A stretch of 64,000 bases of DNA. It comes from Mucilaginibacter sp. PPCGB 2223. GTDB lineage: Bacteria; Bacteroidota; Bacteroidia; Sphingobacteriales; Sphingobacteriaceae. The notes under the pieces are model-generated. The model was given only the letters and a program-made list of their open reading frames with translations, was not told where the DNA came from and searched no databases. Positions 1 to 8,957 of this stretch are shown piece after piece (within the stretch, counting starts at the first letter, position 1; each line of letters opens with the position of its first letter). The DNA lies in assembly GCF_001705515.1 (NCBI RefSeq), contig NZ_MDJS01000001.1:434001-498000 (forward strand), read 5' to 3'. The translations under genes and the position numbers were made by a program.

Positions 1-2732
1 TTTTAAGCGGTGCTTGTTTGTTTTCCTTCCGGGCACAGGATGCAACGGGCATCGCTATACAAAACCCGCGCTGCGAGTTGTTGGTTAACCCCGAAGGTAT
101 CGATGCCCTGCAGCCACGCTTGAGCTGGGAGATCACATCCAATGTTCGCGGTACCGATCAGATCGCCTATCAAGTGTTGGTATCGTCATCTGCCGAAAAA
201 CTATCTGACAATACCGGCAACGTTTGGGACTCTGGCGTTGTTAAATCAGATCAATCGATACAGGTAAGCTATAAAGGCAAACCGCTGCAAAGCGGCACCG
301 AATACTTTTGGAAAGTAAGGATTTGGACCAATAAAGGCGAATCAGCCTGGAGCGAAGTGCAGCACTGGAGCGTAGGTTTACTAAAGCCTGCCGACTGGCA
401 AGCCAAATGGATAGGGTATGACCACGCTTTTGCCTGGGATAGCGTATCTAAGTTCTCGCGTCTTTCGGCAAGATATTTTAGGAAGGAGTTTTCGTCCGCG
501 AAAGCGATAAAGAAAGCGATGGTTTATGTTTCTGGCCTGGGGTATTATGAGCTATACATTAATGGCAGCCGTATTGGCGACCAGGTTTTAGCGCCCGCGC
601 CGACCGATTATACGCAATCGGTTAAATACAATACTTATGATGTTACCGCGCAATTGAAACAGGGCAGTAATGCTATCGGTACCATATTGGGAAACGGCCG
701 CTTTTTTACCATGCGCCAAAATTATAAGCCGGCCAAAATTAAAACCTTTGGCTACCCTAAAATGCTGTTGCAGATGGATATTGAATACGCTGATGGTTCG
801 CACAGTATTGTAGCCAGCGATGATAGCTGGAAACTCACCGGTGACGGCCCGATCCGCAGCAATAACGAATATGATGGCGAGGAATATGATGCGAATAAAG
901 AACTGACCGGATGGACAAATACCGGGTATAATGCTTCGGCATGGATAAAACCCGAAGTGGTTGATGTTCCCGGCGGCTACATGAGTGCACAGATGAACGA
1001 GCCGGTACGTGTTGTAGAAACCATTAAACCTAAAGCCATCACCAAAATAGCTAATGGCAATTATGTGATCGATATGGGCCAGAATATGGCAGGCTGGATC
1101 AACATGCATGTAAAGGGCGATAAAGCGCAGCGTGTTGAGTTGCGCTTTGCCGAAACTACTAAAAGCGATGGTGATTTGTATGTAGCCAACCTTCGCGATG
1201 CCCGATCGACAGACGTTTATACTTTAAAAGGTGGGAGCGAAGAACAATGGCATCCGCGCTTTGCGTATCACGGCTTCAGGTATGTGGAGATAGTTGGTTA
1301 CCCGGGCGTGCCTAAAATTGAAGATTTTGAAGGCCAGGTGGTTAATGATGACCTGCAAAATGTAGGCTCGTTCGAAACATCGAATCCGTTGATCAACCAG
1401 ATCTACAAAAACGCTTATTGGGGTATCCGTGCCAATTATAAAGGCATGCCGCTGGATTGCCCGCAGCGCAACGAGCGCATGCCCTGGCTGGCCGACCATG
1501 CTACAGGTTCGTACAGCGAAAGTTTTGTTTACGGCAACGATAGTTTTTACGCTAAATGGCTGGATGATATTGAACAATCTCAAAAACCTGAAGGCCAATT
1601 GTGTGACGTAGCTCCGGCGTACTGGAACTATTACAGCGAAGATTTTACCTGGCCCGCTACCTACCTGGTTGTTGCCGATATGCTGTACGACCAATATGGC
1701 GATAAAGAGCCCATCGTAAAGCATTATGCATCCATGAAAAAATGGATGAACTACATGCGCGATAAATATCTTAAAGATAACATCCTGACCAAGGATAAAT
1801 ACGGCGATTGGTGTGTTCCGCCTGAATCACCGGAGCTGATACATTCCAAAGATACCCTGCGCGGTACCGACGGGCATTTGATAGCCACGGCCTATTATTA
1901 CCGGATGTTGACGTTGATGAAGCGTTTTGCGGGTTTGGCTGGTAAAAGTCGGGATATAGCCGAATACGATGCCATGGCCAGTAAGATCAAAGCCACTTTC
2001 AATCAAACTTTCTTTAATGCTAAAACCAAACGCTACAGCAATAACTCGGTAACCTCAAACCTGTTGCCGTTATACTTCGGCATGGTGCCTGTTGAGGATA
2101 GGAAAGCCGTATTTAAAAACATTACCGATAAAATACTGATCGAAAACAAAGGCCACATCAGTACCGGGGTTATCGGTACCCAATTTTTAATGCGGATGCT
2201 AACTGATAATGGCCGTGCGGATATTGCTTATCGTATTGCTTCCAATACCGACTACCCGAGCTGGGGTTATATGGTGAAGAACGGCGCTACTACCTTTTGG
2301 GAGCTTTGGAATGGTAACACCGCAGCTCCGCAAATGAACTCACAAAACCACGTGATGCTGTTAGGCGACCTGCTGGTTTGGTTTTACGAAAACCTTGCCG
2401 GGATCAAAACCGAAAGTGCACAGGGCTTCCATAAACTGGTGATGAAACCAGAGCCGGTTGCCGGATTGACTTTCGTCAATGCGTCGTACAAATCTGTTAG
2501 CGGGATGGTTAAAAGTAATTGGAAAAAAGAGGGGAGTAGCTTTAGCTGGGAGATCAGTGTGCCGGCAAATACGAAAGCGTTGATCTATGTTCCGGCAACT
2601 TCTGCGGCGGGTGTTAGCGAGTCGGGCAAGAGTTTGACAGGCAATCCTGACGTGCATTTTGTAAAAATGGAGGCCGGTAGGGCAGTATATCGTGTTAATT
2701 CAGGTGATTATTCATTTAAATCGCATATATAA
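1..2732 (+). CDS. Alpha-L-rhamnosidase, GH78 (5' end outside window)
   Basis: Secreted glycoside hydrolase expected to remove terminal alpha-L-rhamnose from pectic glycans. The reading frame is open from base 3, and the first codons read as the end of a signal peptide (LSGACLFSFRAQ, then DATG), so the true start lies upstream and the gene is 5'-partial. N-terminal beta-sandwich modules (fibronectin-like with WDSGVV, then KWIGYD and the YYELYINGSRIGD carbohydrate-binding fold) precede an (alpha/alpha)6 catalytic barrel. The GH78 signature DCPQRNERMPW lies near 1455-1490, with the likely general-acid Glu codon at 1473; WELWNGNT near 2300 is the second conserved catalytic-site segment. It is followed at once by the BNR gene. 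Confident at family level; the exact rhamnosyl linkage is unknown. Confidence 0.93.
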   Translation, partial: LSGACLFSFRAQDATGIAIQNPRCELLVNPEGIDALQPRLSWEITSNVRGTDQIAYQVLVSSSAEKLSDNTGNVWDSGVVKSDQSIQVSYKGKPLQSGTEYFWKVRIWTNKGESAWSEVQHWSVGLLKPADWQAKWIGYDHAFAWDSVSKFSRLSARYFRKEFSSAKAIKKAMVYVSGLGYYELYINGSRIGDQVLAPAPTDYTQSVKYNTYDVTAQLKQGSNAIGTILGNGRFFTMRQNYKPAKIKTFGYPKMLLQMDIEYADGSHSIVASDDSWKLTGDGPIRSNNEYDGEEYDANKELTGWTNTGYNASAWIKPEVVDVPGGYMSAQMNEPVRVVETIKPKAITKIANGNYVIDMGQNMAGWINMHVKGDKAQRVELRFAETTKSDGDLYVANLRDARSTDVYTLKGGSEEQWHPRFAYHGFRYVEIVGYPGVPKIEDFEGQVVNDDLQNVGSFETSNPLINQIYKNAYWGIRANYKGMPLDCPQRNERMPWLADHATGSYSESFVYGNDSFYAKWLDDIEQSQKPEGQLCDVAPAYWNYYSEDFTWPATYLVVADMLYDQYGDKEPIVKHYASMKKWMNYMRDKYLKDNILTKDKYGDWCVPPESPELIHSKDTLRGTDGHLIATAYYYRMLTLMKRFAGLAGKSRDIAEYDAMASKIKATFNQTFFNAKTKRYSNNSVTSNLLPLYFGMVPVEDRKAVFKNITDKILIENKGHISTGVIGTQFLMRMLTDNGRADIAYRIASNTDYPSWGYMVKNGATTFWELWNGNTAAPQMNSQNHVMLLGDLLVWFYENLAGIKTESAQGFHKLVMKPEPVAGLTFVNASYKSVSGMVKSNWKKEGSSFSWEISVPANTKALIYVPATSAAGVSESGKSLTGNPDVHFVKMEAGRAVYRVNSGDYSFKSHI

Positions 2733-2738
2733 TTGAAT

Positions 2739-3881
2739 ATGAATTATAAAAGAATTTTATTTTTTACAGCTATGCTATTTTGTCATGCTGTAAATGTGGT
2801 ATTTGCACAGACAAATCCATGGCGTAAAGGCATTTTGGTTGATGAGTTTTTGTATGATAAGGCACCTTTCCCGGAGTGCCATGCATCCACTATCGCACAA
2901 ACAAAAACAGGTTTGGTGGCTGCATTTTTTGGCGGGACCAAAGAGCGTAACCCCGATGTATGCATCTGGGTTTGCCGGCACGTGAACGGCAAATGGACAG
3001 CCCCGCAAAACGTAGCCGACGGTATACAGAACGATACGCTGCGTTACCCCTGCTGGAACCCGGTATTGTACCAGGTGCCCAACGGCGAGTTGATGTTGTT
3101 TTACAAGATAGGCCCAAGCCCCGGTACCTGGAAGGGCTTTATGAAAACCTCGGCCGATGGCGGTGTTACCTGGTCGGCGCAAAAGGCCTTGCCTGCTGGT
3201 TTCCTGGGCCCGATCAAAAACAAGCCCGTATTGCTGAAAAACGGAACGCTTATCTGCCCGACGAGTACCGAAGATAAAGGCTGGAACGTGCATTTTGAAT
3301 TATCGCCCGATAATGGCAAAACCTGGACAAAGACCGCCGACTTAGCCAAAGGCGATGGCGCGACAGGTGCTATACAGCCCAGCATCCTGTTTCATAAAGA
3401 TGGAAAGCTCCAGGCGCTGTGCCGTAGCCGAGACAGGGCGATACTCGAGACTTGGTCGGGCGATAACGGGGTAACCTGGTCGCCATTAACCAAAACAAGT
3501 TTGCCTAACAATAACTCGGGTACCGACGCGGTAACTTTAGTCGATGGCCGCCAGTTGCTGGTTTATAACCATGTGTTGCCTCCGGGCAAAGAAGCTAAAG
3601 GTGCGCGTACCCCGCTTAATGTAGCTATTTCGAACGATGGTAAAACCTGGTACGCGGCTTTGATCTTAGAAGATTCGCCCATAAGCCAGTACTCATACCC
3701 GGCAGTGATACAGACAAAAGATGGCCTGGTGCATTTTGTGTATACCTGGAGAAGGCAAAAGATCAAACACGTGGTGATCGATCCTAAAAAACTGCTTTTA
3801 AAAGAAATTGTGAACGGAGAGTGGCCAAAGGTTGCCGGTTATACAGCGCCTGTAGTGAGCGGCCCGGTATCTGATATGTAA
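2739..3881 (+). CDS. Secreted BNR-repeat sialidase-fold protein
   Basis: Predicted six-bladed beta-propeller of the BNR_2/sialidase superfamily with a signal peptide (cleavage after VVFAQ). Four Asp-box motifs are visible: SADGGVTW near residue 138, SPDNGKTW near 189, SGDNGVTW near 240 and SNDGKTW near 298. ATG at 2739 is preferred over an in-frame TTG at 2733. The start lies 6 nt after the GH78 stop, so the two are probably co-transcribed. In pectin-degrading loci such propellers can act on keto-deoxy sugars or as uronate lyases rather than on sialic acid; the substrate here is not determined. No sialic acid catabolic genes are nearby, so a true sialidase is unlikely. Confidence 0.85.
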   Translation: MNYKRILFFTAMLFCHAVNVVFAQTNPWRKGILVDEFLYDKAPFPECHASTIAQTKTGLVAAFFGGTKERNPDVCIWVCRHVNGKWTAPQNVADGIQNDTLRYPCWNPVLYQVPNGELMLFYKIGPSPGTWKGFMKTSADGGVTWSAQKALPAGFLGPIKNKPVLLKNGTLICPTSTEDKGWNVHFELSPDNGKTWTKTADLAKGDGATGAIQPSILFHKDGKLQALCRSRDRAILETWSGDNGVTWSPLTKTSLPNNNSGTDAVTLVDGRQLLVYNHVLPPGKEAKGARTPLNVAISNDGKTWYAALILEDSPISQYSYPAVIQTKDGLVHFVYTWRRQKIKHVVIDPKKLLLKEIVNGEWPKVAGYTAPVVSGPVSDM

Positions 3882-3885
3882 TTGC

Positions 3886-5280
3886 ATGAAAAAGATAAGT
3901 GTCATAATCTTTCTGATGGTTGCTGCTTGTAAGAGCATGGCACAGGTATCTGTTGATGATAGCCTGAAAAAGCCGCTGAAGCAGGTGTTGACCGAGGTGC
4001 AGGCGCGTTTTCATGTACAGATCAAGTTCGACGAAAACCTTGTGAAGGGGCAGGTGGTGAGCTTTGCCGACTGGCGTGTACGCCCGGGTAATATTGATAA
4101 GACGTTGAATAACATCCTTACTCCACTGGATATCTCTTATACTCTGAAAGCAGGTGTGTATAGCTTGCGCAAGTTTGACTACCCGCGCTGGTCGGTTGAG
4201 GATGGGAAGGAAGAGCTGACTTACCTGTCATCTCTTTACAACGACCAGGCAGGCTGGGAAAAACGAAAAACCGAATTACGCGCGTGTGCCTATAGCGCTT
4301 TGCAATTGTCGCCGCTGCCGGCTAAGCCCAACTCAAAACCCATTTTTACTCCCCTAAGGCTAATGGATGGCTATACCATTCAAAACGTAGCTATCGAGAC
4401 TTTGCCGGGATATTACGTTTGCGGGTCGATCTATCGCCCGGCAAAAAGCAACGGTAAGATGCCGGTTATCTTATCGCCAAACGGACATTTTGAGCACGGG
4501 CGTTATAACAAAGATCAGCAAAAGCTTTGCGCCACGTTTGCGCGCATGGGCGCTATGGCGATGAGTTACGATCTGTTTGCCTGGGGCGAATCGCTGCTGC
4601 AGTTTAAAGATGCCGACCATAACCGCAGCATCGCCATGAGTATCGAAACGCTGAACGGTATCCGTTTGCTCGATTTTTTGCTTGCGCAGAAAGATGCCGA
4701 CCCGGAGCGGGTTGGTATTACCGGGGCTTCAGGCGGTGGCAGTCAAACCATGCTGCTGGCTTCGCTGGATGATCGTTTTAAAGTGAGTGCGCCGGTGGTA
4801 ATGTTGTCGAGCGCGTTTTATGGCGGTTCGCACTCCGAAAGCGGGATGCCGGTGCACCTGTGCGTTGGCGGGACGAATAATGTGGAACTGGCAGCTATGG
4901 TAGCACCCAAACCTCAACTGATCGTATCGGACGGTAAGGACTGGACTGCGAACGTCCCTGAAATTGAATTCCCGTTTTTGCAGCGAACTTATGGCTTTTA
5001 CGGCAAAAAGGATCTGGTGACTAATGTGCACCTGCCGACCGAAGGTCACGATTACGGGATTAATAAACGAAAAGCGGTTTATGCTTTTATGGCGAAATAT
5101 TTAAAACTGGATATCAAGGCTGTACAGGGTGCCGACGGGGAAGTAGACGAAACAAAAAGCGCCATCGAACCTGAAAAGGCTTTATATGTGTTTGGCGATA
5201 AAGGTGAGCGTTTGCCCGCTAATGCCGTTCACGGGCTTGATGAGATACAGAAGGTGTTTAACAAGTCGACAGGGCATTGA
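3886..5280 (+). CDS. STN-domain/alpha-beta hydrolase fusion esterase
   Basis: Signal peptide followed by an STN-like domain at about residues 25-95, the short module found at the N-terminus of TonB receptors and secretins. It has the typical layout of LKQVLTEVQARF, VQIKFDENLVKGQ and LNNILTPLDISYTL. An acetyl-xylan-esterase-type alpha/beta hydrolase follows. The nucleophile elbow is GASGGG with Ser282, and a late EGHDYG gives a candidate catalytic His388. The substrate is probably an acyl group on pectin or hemicellulose. It starts 4 nt after the BNR stop. The STN-to-hydrolase architecture is unusual. The hydrolase call is firm; the specific ester is inferred from neighbours. Confidence 0.85.
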   Translation: MKKISVIIFLMVAACKSMAQVSVDDSLKKPLKQVLTEVQARFHVQIKFDENLVKGQVVSFADWRVRPGNIDKTLNNILTPLDISYTLKAGVYSLRKFDYPRWSVEDGKEELTYLSSLYNDQAGWEKRKTELRACAYSALQLSPLPAKPNSKPIFTPLRLMDGYTIQNVAIETLPGYYVCGSIYRPAKSNGKMPVILSPNGHFEHGRYNKDQQKLCATFARMGAMAMSYDLFAWGESLLQFKDADHNRSIAMSIETLNGIRLLDFLLAQKDADPERVGITGASGGGSQTMLLASLDDRFKVSAPVVMLSSAFYGGSHSESGMPVHLCVGGTNNVELAAMVAPKPQLIVSDGKDWTANVPEIEFPFLQRTYGFYGKKDLVTNVHLPTEGHDYGINKRKAVYAFMAKYLKLDIKAVQGADGEVDETKSAIEPEKALYVFGDKGERLPANAVHGLDEIQKVFNKSTGH

Positions 5281-5281
5281 A

Positions 5282-6193
5282 ATGAAAGAAGAATATATCA
5301 GTAGAAAAAACTTTATCCGCAACAGCGTCTTACTAACCGGTGGTACATTGCTGGCAGCAAACGCATCCTGGACGAGTGTATTTGCTTCGGATGCTTCGCA
5401 GCGGTACAAGGTAGCTTTGGTTGACCTGATGCTCTTAAAACGCCAGAAATTAGGCGCGCTGCAATTGACCAAAGATATTGGCGCTGATGGTGTGGAGGTG
5501 GATATGGGCGGCTTGGGTCAGCGTGAGACTTTCGACAGCCAGTTAGGCACTCCCGAGATACGCCAGCAGTTTTTAGATAAAGCCAAAGAACTGAACCTGG
5601 AGATATGCTCGCTGGGGATGACCGGTTTTTATGCGCAATCATTCGCCGAAAGGGCGGGCGTAGAGCGGATGGTGAAAGATTGTATAGATACCATGGTGGC
5701 CATGAATGTAAAAGTGGGCTTTTTGCCTTTAGGAGTTGCCGATCTGACCAAGAAGCCCGAACTGCGCCCGGCGATAGTTGAACGTCTAAAAGCTGTTGCC
5801 GTACTTGCTAAAAGGGCCGATGTGATCATCGGTATCGAAACTTCGCTGGCTGCTGCCGATGAGGTTAAACTATTGGATGAAATTGGTTCTTTGCATATCC
5901 AAAGCTATTTCAATTTTGCCAACGCGGCAGATAACGGGCGTGACATCAGCGAAGAACTGAAAACTTTAGGTAAAAAACGTATCTGCATGATACACTGCAG
6001 CGATACCGACGGTGTCTGGCTGCGTTACGACCCGAAGATCGATCTGAAAAAGGTGAAAGAGACATTGGATAAAATGAAGTGGAGCGGCTGGCTGGTGATA
6101 GAACGCTCGCGTGATGCAAACGATGTGCATAACGTAAAGAAGAATTACAGCGCCAATACCGAATATGTTAAATCAGTATTTCAATCAAAATAA
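5282..6193 (+). CDS. Exported sugar-phosphate isomerase/epimerase-like TIM barrel
   Basis: Xylose-isomerase-like (AP_endonuc_2) TIM-barrel protein of 303 residues. ATG at 5282 begins one base after the preceding stop and gives an N-terminus with SRKNFIR and a hydrophobic run, a Tat-like signal with an Arg-Lys pair; the longer in-frame start at 5186 lies inside the esterase gene and is rejected. Metal-site-type segments are visible: DGVEVDMGG, IGIETSLA, MIHCSDTDG and WLVIERSRD. Family members isomerise or epimerise sugars or keto acids. The exported location suggests action on a periplasmic sugar released by the neighbouring hydrolases. Substrate unknown. Confidence 0.85.
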   Translation: MKEEYISRKNFIRNSVLLTGGTLLAANASWTSVFASDASQRYKVALVDLMLLKRQKLGALQLTKDIGADGVEVDMGGLGQRETFDSQLGTPEIRQQFLDKAKELNLEICSLGMTGFYAQSFAERAGVERMVKDCIDTMVAMNVKVGFLPLGVADLTKKPELRPAIVERLKAVAVLAKRADVIIGIETSLAAADEVKLLDEIGSLHIQSYFNFANAADNGRDISEELKTLGKKRICMIHCSDTDGVWLRYDPKIDLKKVKETLDKMKWSGWLVIERSRDANDVHNVKKNYSANTEYVKSVFQSK

Positions 6194-8094
6194 TGTACAA
6201 AAGGTTGTTGATATGCCTGTTGATATGCCTGGCTCACGTTAGCGTGTTCGCGGTGCAATTATATGTTAGTACGACGGGGGATGATGCTAACCAGGGTACT
6301 AAAGAAAAACCTTTTGCCACGCTGCAAATGGCCCTGCGTGCGGCCCGCGAGATAAGAAGGCTCAATCAACTACCAAAAGGCGAGTTTATTTTGATCACGA
6401 TGAGCGGCGGTGTGTACCAATTGAATGAGCCTGTTGTCATTCGCCCTGAAGACGCAGGGGGCCCTGTGCCTACGATGATCAAGGCTGCCGAGGGCGAATA
6501 TCCCATTTTAAGCGGCGGTATCAATATTGCCGGCTGGAGCAAAGCAAAAAATAATATTGCAGGTTTGCCAAAAGAAGCAAGAGGCAAGGTTTGGGTAAGC
6601 GATGCTCCGGAAGTTGGTGACCAATTGATCGATTTCAGGCAGATGTGGGTGAATAACCATAAAGCCACTCGTGCCAATACTATGCGAGGGGATAGCATGA
6701 TGCGTATCCTTTCATGGAACCATAAAGACCAAAGCTGTTGGATACCCAAACCAAAGACAGCTGATCTGACACGGGTTAAAGGCATGGAGATGCTGATCCA
6801 CCAGATGTGGGCGATAGCCATTTTGCGGGTTAAAACGTACGAACCCAGTGGTGATAGTGTGAAGCTGACCTTTCAGCAACCCGAAAGCCGGATACAATCT
6901 GAGCACCCCTGGCCGGCGCCTTTTATCTCCAGAAAAACAGGTAATTCGGCGTTTTATTTAACCAATGCCATCCAGTTTTTAGATCAGCCCGGCGAATGGT
7001 ACCTGGATAAAAAAGCGCGTAAGTTGTACTACTGGCCTCGCGGAGGGGAAGATCTGACCACGGCTAACGTGGTTGTGCCTGTGCTGGAAAACCTGGTTAA
7101 GATTGAAGGTAATGCCGAAAATCCGGTTTCGGGAATATGTTTCAATGGGATATCGTTTATGTATGCGGGCTGGCTCAGACCGTCGCAGCAGGGCATTGTA
7201 CCGCACCAGGCGGGCATGTATATGCTGGATGCTTACAAGCTAAAAATTCCGGGTACGCCCGATAAAAAGGGCTTGGAGAACCAAGCCTGGGTAGGCAGGC
7301 CGGAAGCGGCTGTGAAGTTGAGCTATACCAAGCAGGTTGAGTTTGAAAAATGCAGGTTCCTGTACCTGGCATCAACCGGGCTTGATTTGGTGAAAGGTAC
7401 TTACCAGAGTCATGTGATGGGTTGTTTGTTTAAGGATATCGGCGGCAGCGGTATTTTGGATGGTACTTTTTCGGATGAGTCGACCGAGGTGCATTTGCCT
7501 TACAATCCCACTAACCCCGGAGATGTTTGTACCTATGACCGTTTTGACTACAACTTGATAACCGATGTGGCCAACGAGGATTGGGGTTGTGTAGGGATAG
7601 GGGCAGGGTATGTTAAAGGTATTGCAATAAGACACAATGAGATTTGCGATGTATCGTACACAGGTATTAGCGTAGGATGGGGGTGGACCCGGACGGCGAA
7701 TGCCATGAGCGATAACAAGGTAACGGGTAACAAAATAACCCGCTATGCCAAACATATGTACGATGTGGCTGGTATCTACACTTTATCTAACCAGCCGGGA
7801 ACGGTGATAGCCGAAAATTATGTCGATTCGATATACAAAGCGCCTTACGCCCACGACCCTCATCATTGGTTTTACCTGTACCTCGACGAGGGTTCATCCA
7901 ACATCACCGTAAGGGATAACTGGACACCGACTGAGAAATATTTGAAGAATGCCAACGGCCCCGGGAACGTGTGGGAGAACAACGGGCCGGTGGTATCCGA
8001 CGGGATAAAAAATGCCGCGGGCATCATCCCGACGTACCAATATCTGCTGATCGATAAGACACCGAACCTAACAAACCAGGCAATTAATCATTGA
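6193..8094 (+). CDS. Right-handed beta-helix glycosidase, GH141-like
   Basis: Secreted 633-residue parallel beta-helix protein. After the signal peptide (VSVFAVQ) come the typical opening STTGDDANQGTKEKPF, GGVYQLNEPVVIRPEDAGG and YPILSGGINIAGW, an arrangement I associate with GH141 and related beta-helix enzymes. Helix coils with H-N-E-I and N-K-V-T-G type repeats continue to about residue 600. It overlaps the TIM-barrel stop by one base (TAATG). GH141 includes an alpha-L-fucosidase acting on RG-II side chains, which would match the locus. The GH141 assignment is from resemblance only; other beta-helix families remain possible. Confidence 0.75.
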   Translation: MYKRLLICLLICLAHVSVFAVQLYVSTTGDDANQGTKEKPFATLQMALRAAREIRRLNQLPKGEFILITMSGGVYQLNEPVVIRPEDAGGPVPTMIKAAEGEYPILSGGINIAGWSKAKNNIAGLPKEARGKVWVSDAPEVGDQLIDFRQMWVNNHKATRANTMRGDSMMRILSWNHKDQSCWIPKPKTADLTRVKGMEMLIHQMWAIAILRVKTYEPSGDSVKLTFQQPESRIQSEHPWPAPFISRKTGNSAFYLTNAIQFLDQPGEWYLDKKARKLYYWPRGGEDLTTANVVVPVLENLVKIEGNAENPVSGICFNGISFMYAGWLRPSQQGIVPHQAGMYMLDAYKLKIPGTPDKKGLENQAWVGRPEAAVKLSYTKQVEFEKCRFLYLASTGLDLVKGTYQSHVMGCLFKDIGGSGILDGTFSDESTEVHLPYNPTNPGDVCTYDRFDYNLITDVANEDWGCVGIGAGYVKGIAIRHNEICDVSYTGISVGWGWTRTANAMSDNKVTGNKITRYAKHMYDVAGIYTLSNQPGTVIAENYVDSIYKAPYAHDPHHWFYLYLDEGSSNITVRDNWTPTEKYLKNANGPGNVWENNGPVVSDGIKNAAGIIPTYQYLLIDKTPNLTNQAINH

Positions 8095-8100
8095 TAAAGT

Positions 8101-8841
8101 ATGGGTGTAAATAAAATATATAAATATCTGTATTGTAAAGTATTAACTATTTTATTGATTTCTATTACTTTGTTGTATGGCTCATGCAAGCAAGCGAAAA
8201 GGGCAGTAATAACAGTTAGTGATTCCACCAAAATGCAAGTGATCGAGATCATAAAGCATGATGGTTCGGAGTTTTCCAAAGAGTGGCTCTATGGGCTTTG
8301 TGATGGATACAAGATTAAGCGAGAAAACATTTTCGAATGGCAAAATCGAGTGGTGATATTGGCCGATAAGCGTTCATTGGAAAACGGTGAGTTTAAGTAT
8401 TGGCTAAATCACCGTCTTCATTTTCCACAAGATACTATAGTGTACTTTAATAAGCCTTTCTACATTTTCAACCGGTCGGTTTGTTCGGACACCGTGAGTT
8501 CCAAAAATTGGGACAACATCATCCTGACCGCAAACCTGGTTTCCGATCCCGGAAAACAAGCGGAATACATGGAATACCATCGTACCCAATTTGAAAAATG
8601 GCCAGAAGTATCACAGGGCTTTTGCAACGCGAGTTTTCAGCAGTTGCTGGTGTTTAGAAACGGCAGGCAGTTGATGCTGATCATCAGCATCCCGCAAGGA
8701 GAAAGCCTCGACAAACTAAACCCGCTGACAACGAAGAATAACCCGCGGGTTGATGAATGGAATAAAATTATGGCTAAATACCAGGAAGGTATCCCCGGAA
8801 CAAAGCCGGGAGAGACCTGGGTGTTTTTGAAACCAATTTGA
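8101..8841 (+). CDS. Lipoprotein with L-rhamnose mutarotase-like domain
   Basis: Lipobox LLYGSC at the N-terminus predicts an outer-membrane or periplasmic lipoprotein. The C-terminal part, about residues 150-246, has the RhaM (DUF718) pattern: EYHRTQFEKWPEV, then FQQLLVFRNGRQLMLIISIP, then NPRVDEWNKIM and a final GETWVFLKPI. The first half contains a weaker, similar ferredoxin-like arrangement and may be a degenerate duplicate. RhaM interconverts alpha- and beta-L-rhamnose; a lipid-anchored form would act on rhamnose freed by the GH78 enzymes. It starts 6 nt after the beta-helix gene. The assignment rests on motif resemblance. Confidence 0.72.
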   Translation: MGVNKIYKYLYCKVLTILLISITLLYGSCKQAKRAVITVSDSTKMQVIEIIKHDGSEFSKEWLYGLCDGYKIKRENIFEWQNRVVILADKRSLENGEFKYWLNHRLHFPQDTIVYFNKPFYIFNRSVCSDTVSSKNWDNIILTANLVSDPGKQAEYMEYHRTQFEKWPEVSQGFCNASFQQLLVFRNGRQLMLIISIPQGESLDKLNPLTTKNNPRVDEWNKIMAKYQEGIPGTKPGETWVFLKPI

Positions 8842-8957
8842 TTTCGGATTAACTCCGTTGAGGGCTTCGCCGTTTCGGATGTTCGATTTCGGATTTAAAA
8901 AAATAAATACCTGATTGGTACTAATGAACCAATGACAAATGAACTAATGAACGATAT
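8842..8957. repeat. Composite intergenic repeat, copy A
   Basis: The spacer contains two modules: octamer-like copies of a gatttcggatt / cggatgttcgatttcgg sequence, then a run of aatgaac/ccaatgac units ending 5 nt before the start codon at 8958. The same two modules occur in the same order, inverted, at 36254-36355, and single modules at 11777-11805 and 40320-40357. Probably a non-coding repeat family of this genome. It may supply the 5' leader of the following gene. Confidence 0.6.

Noticed and set aside
2739..3881. Authentic sialidase for host sialic acid
   Set aside because: No sialic acid lyase, kinase or transporter is present, and the locus is pectin-oriented; only the propeller fold is supported.
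5186..5281. In-frame extension of the TIM-barrel gene
   Set aside because: It would overlap the esterase coding end by 95 bases and place a signal peptide internally; ATG at 5282 gives a proper leader.
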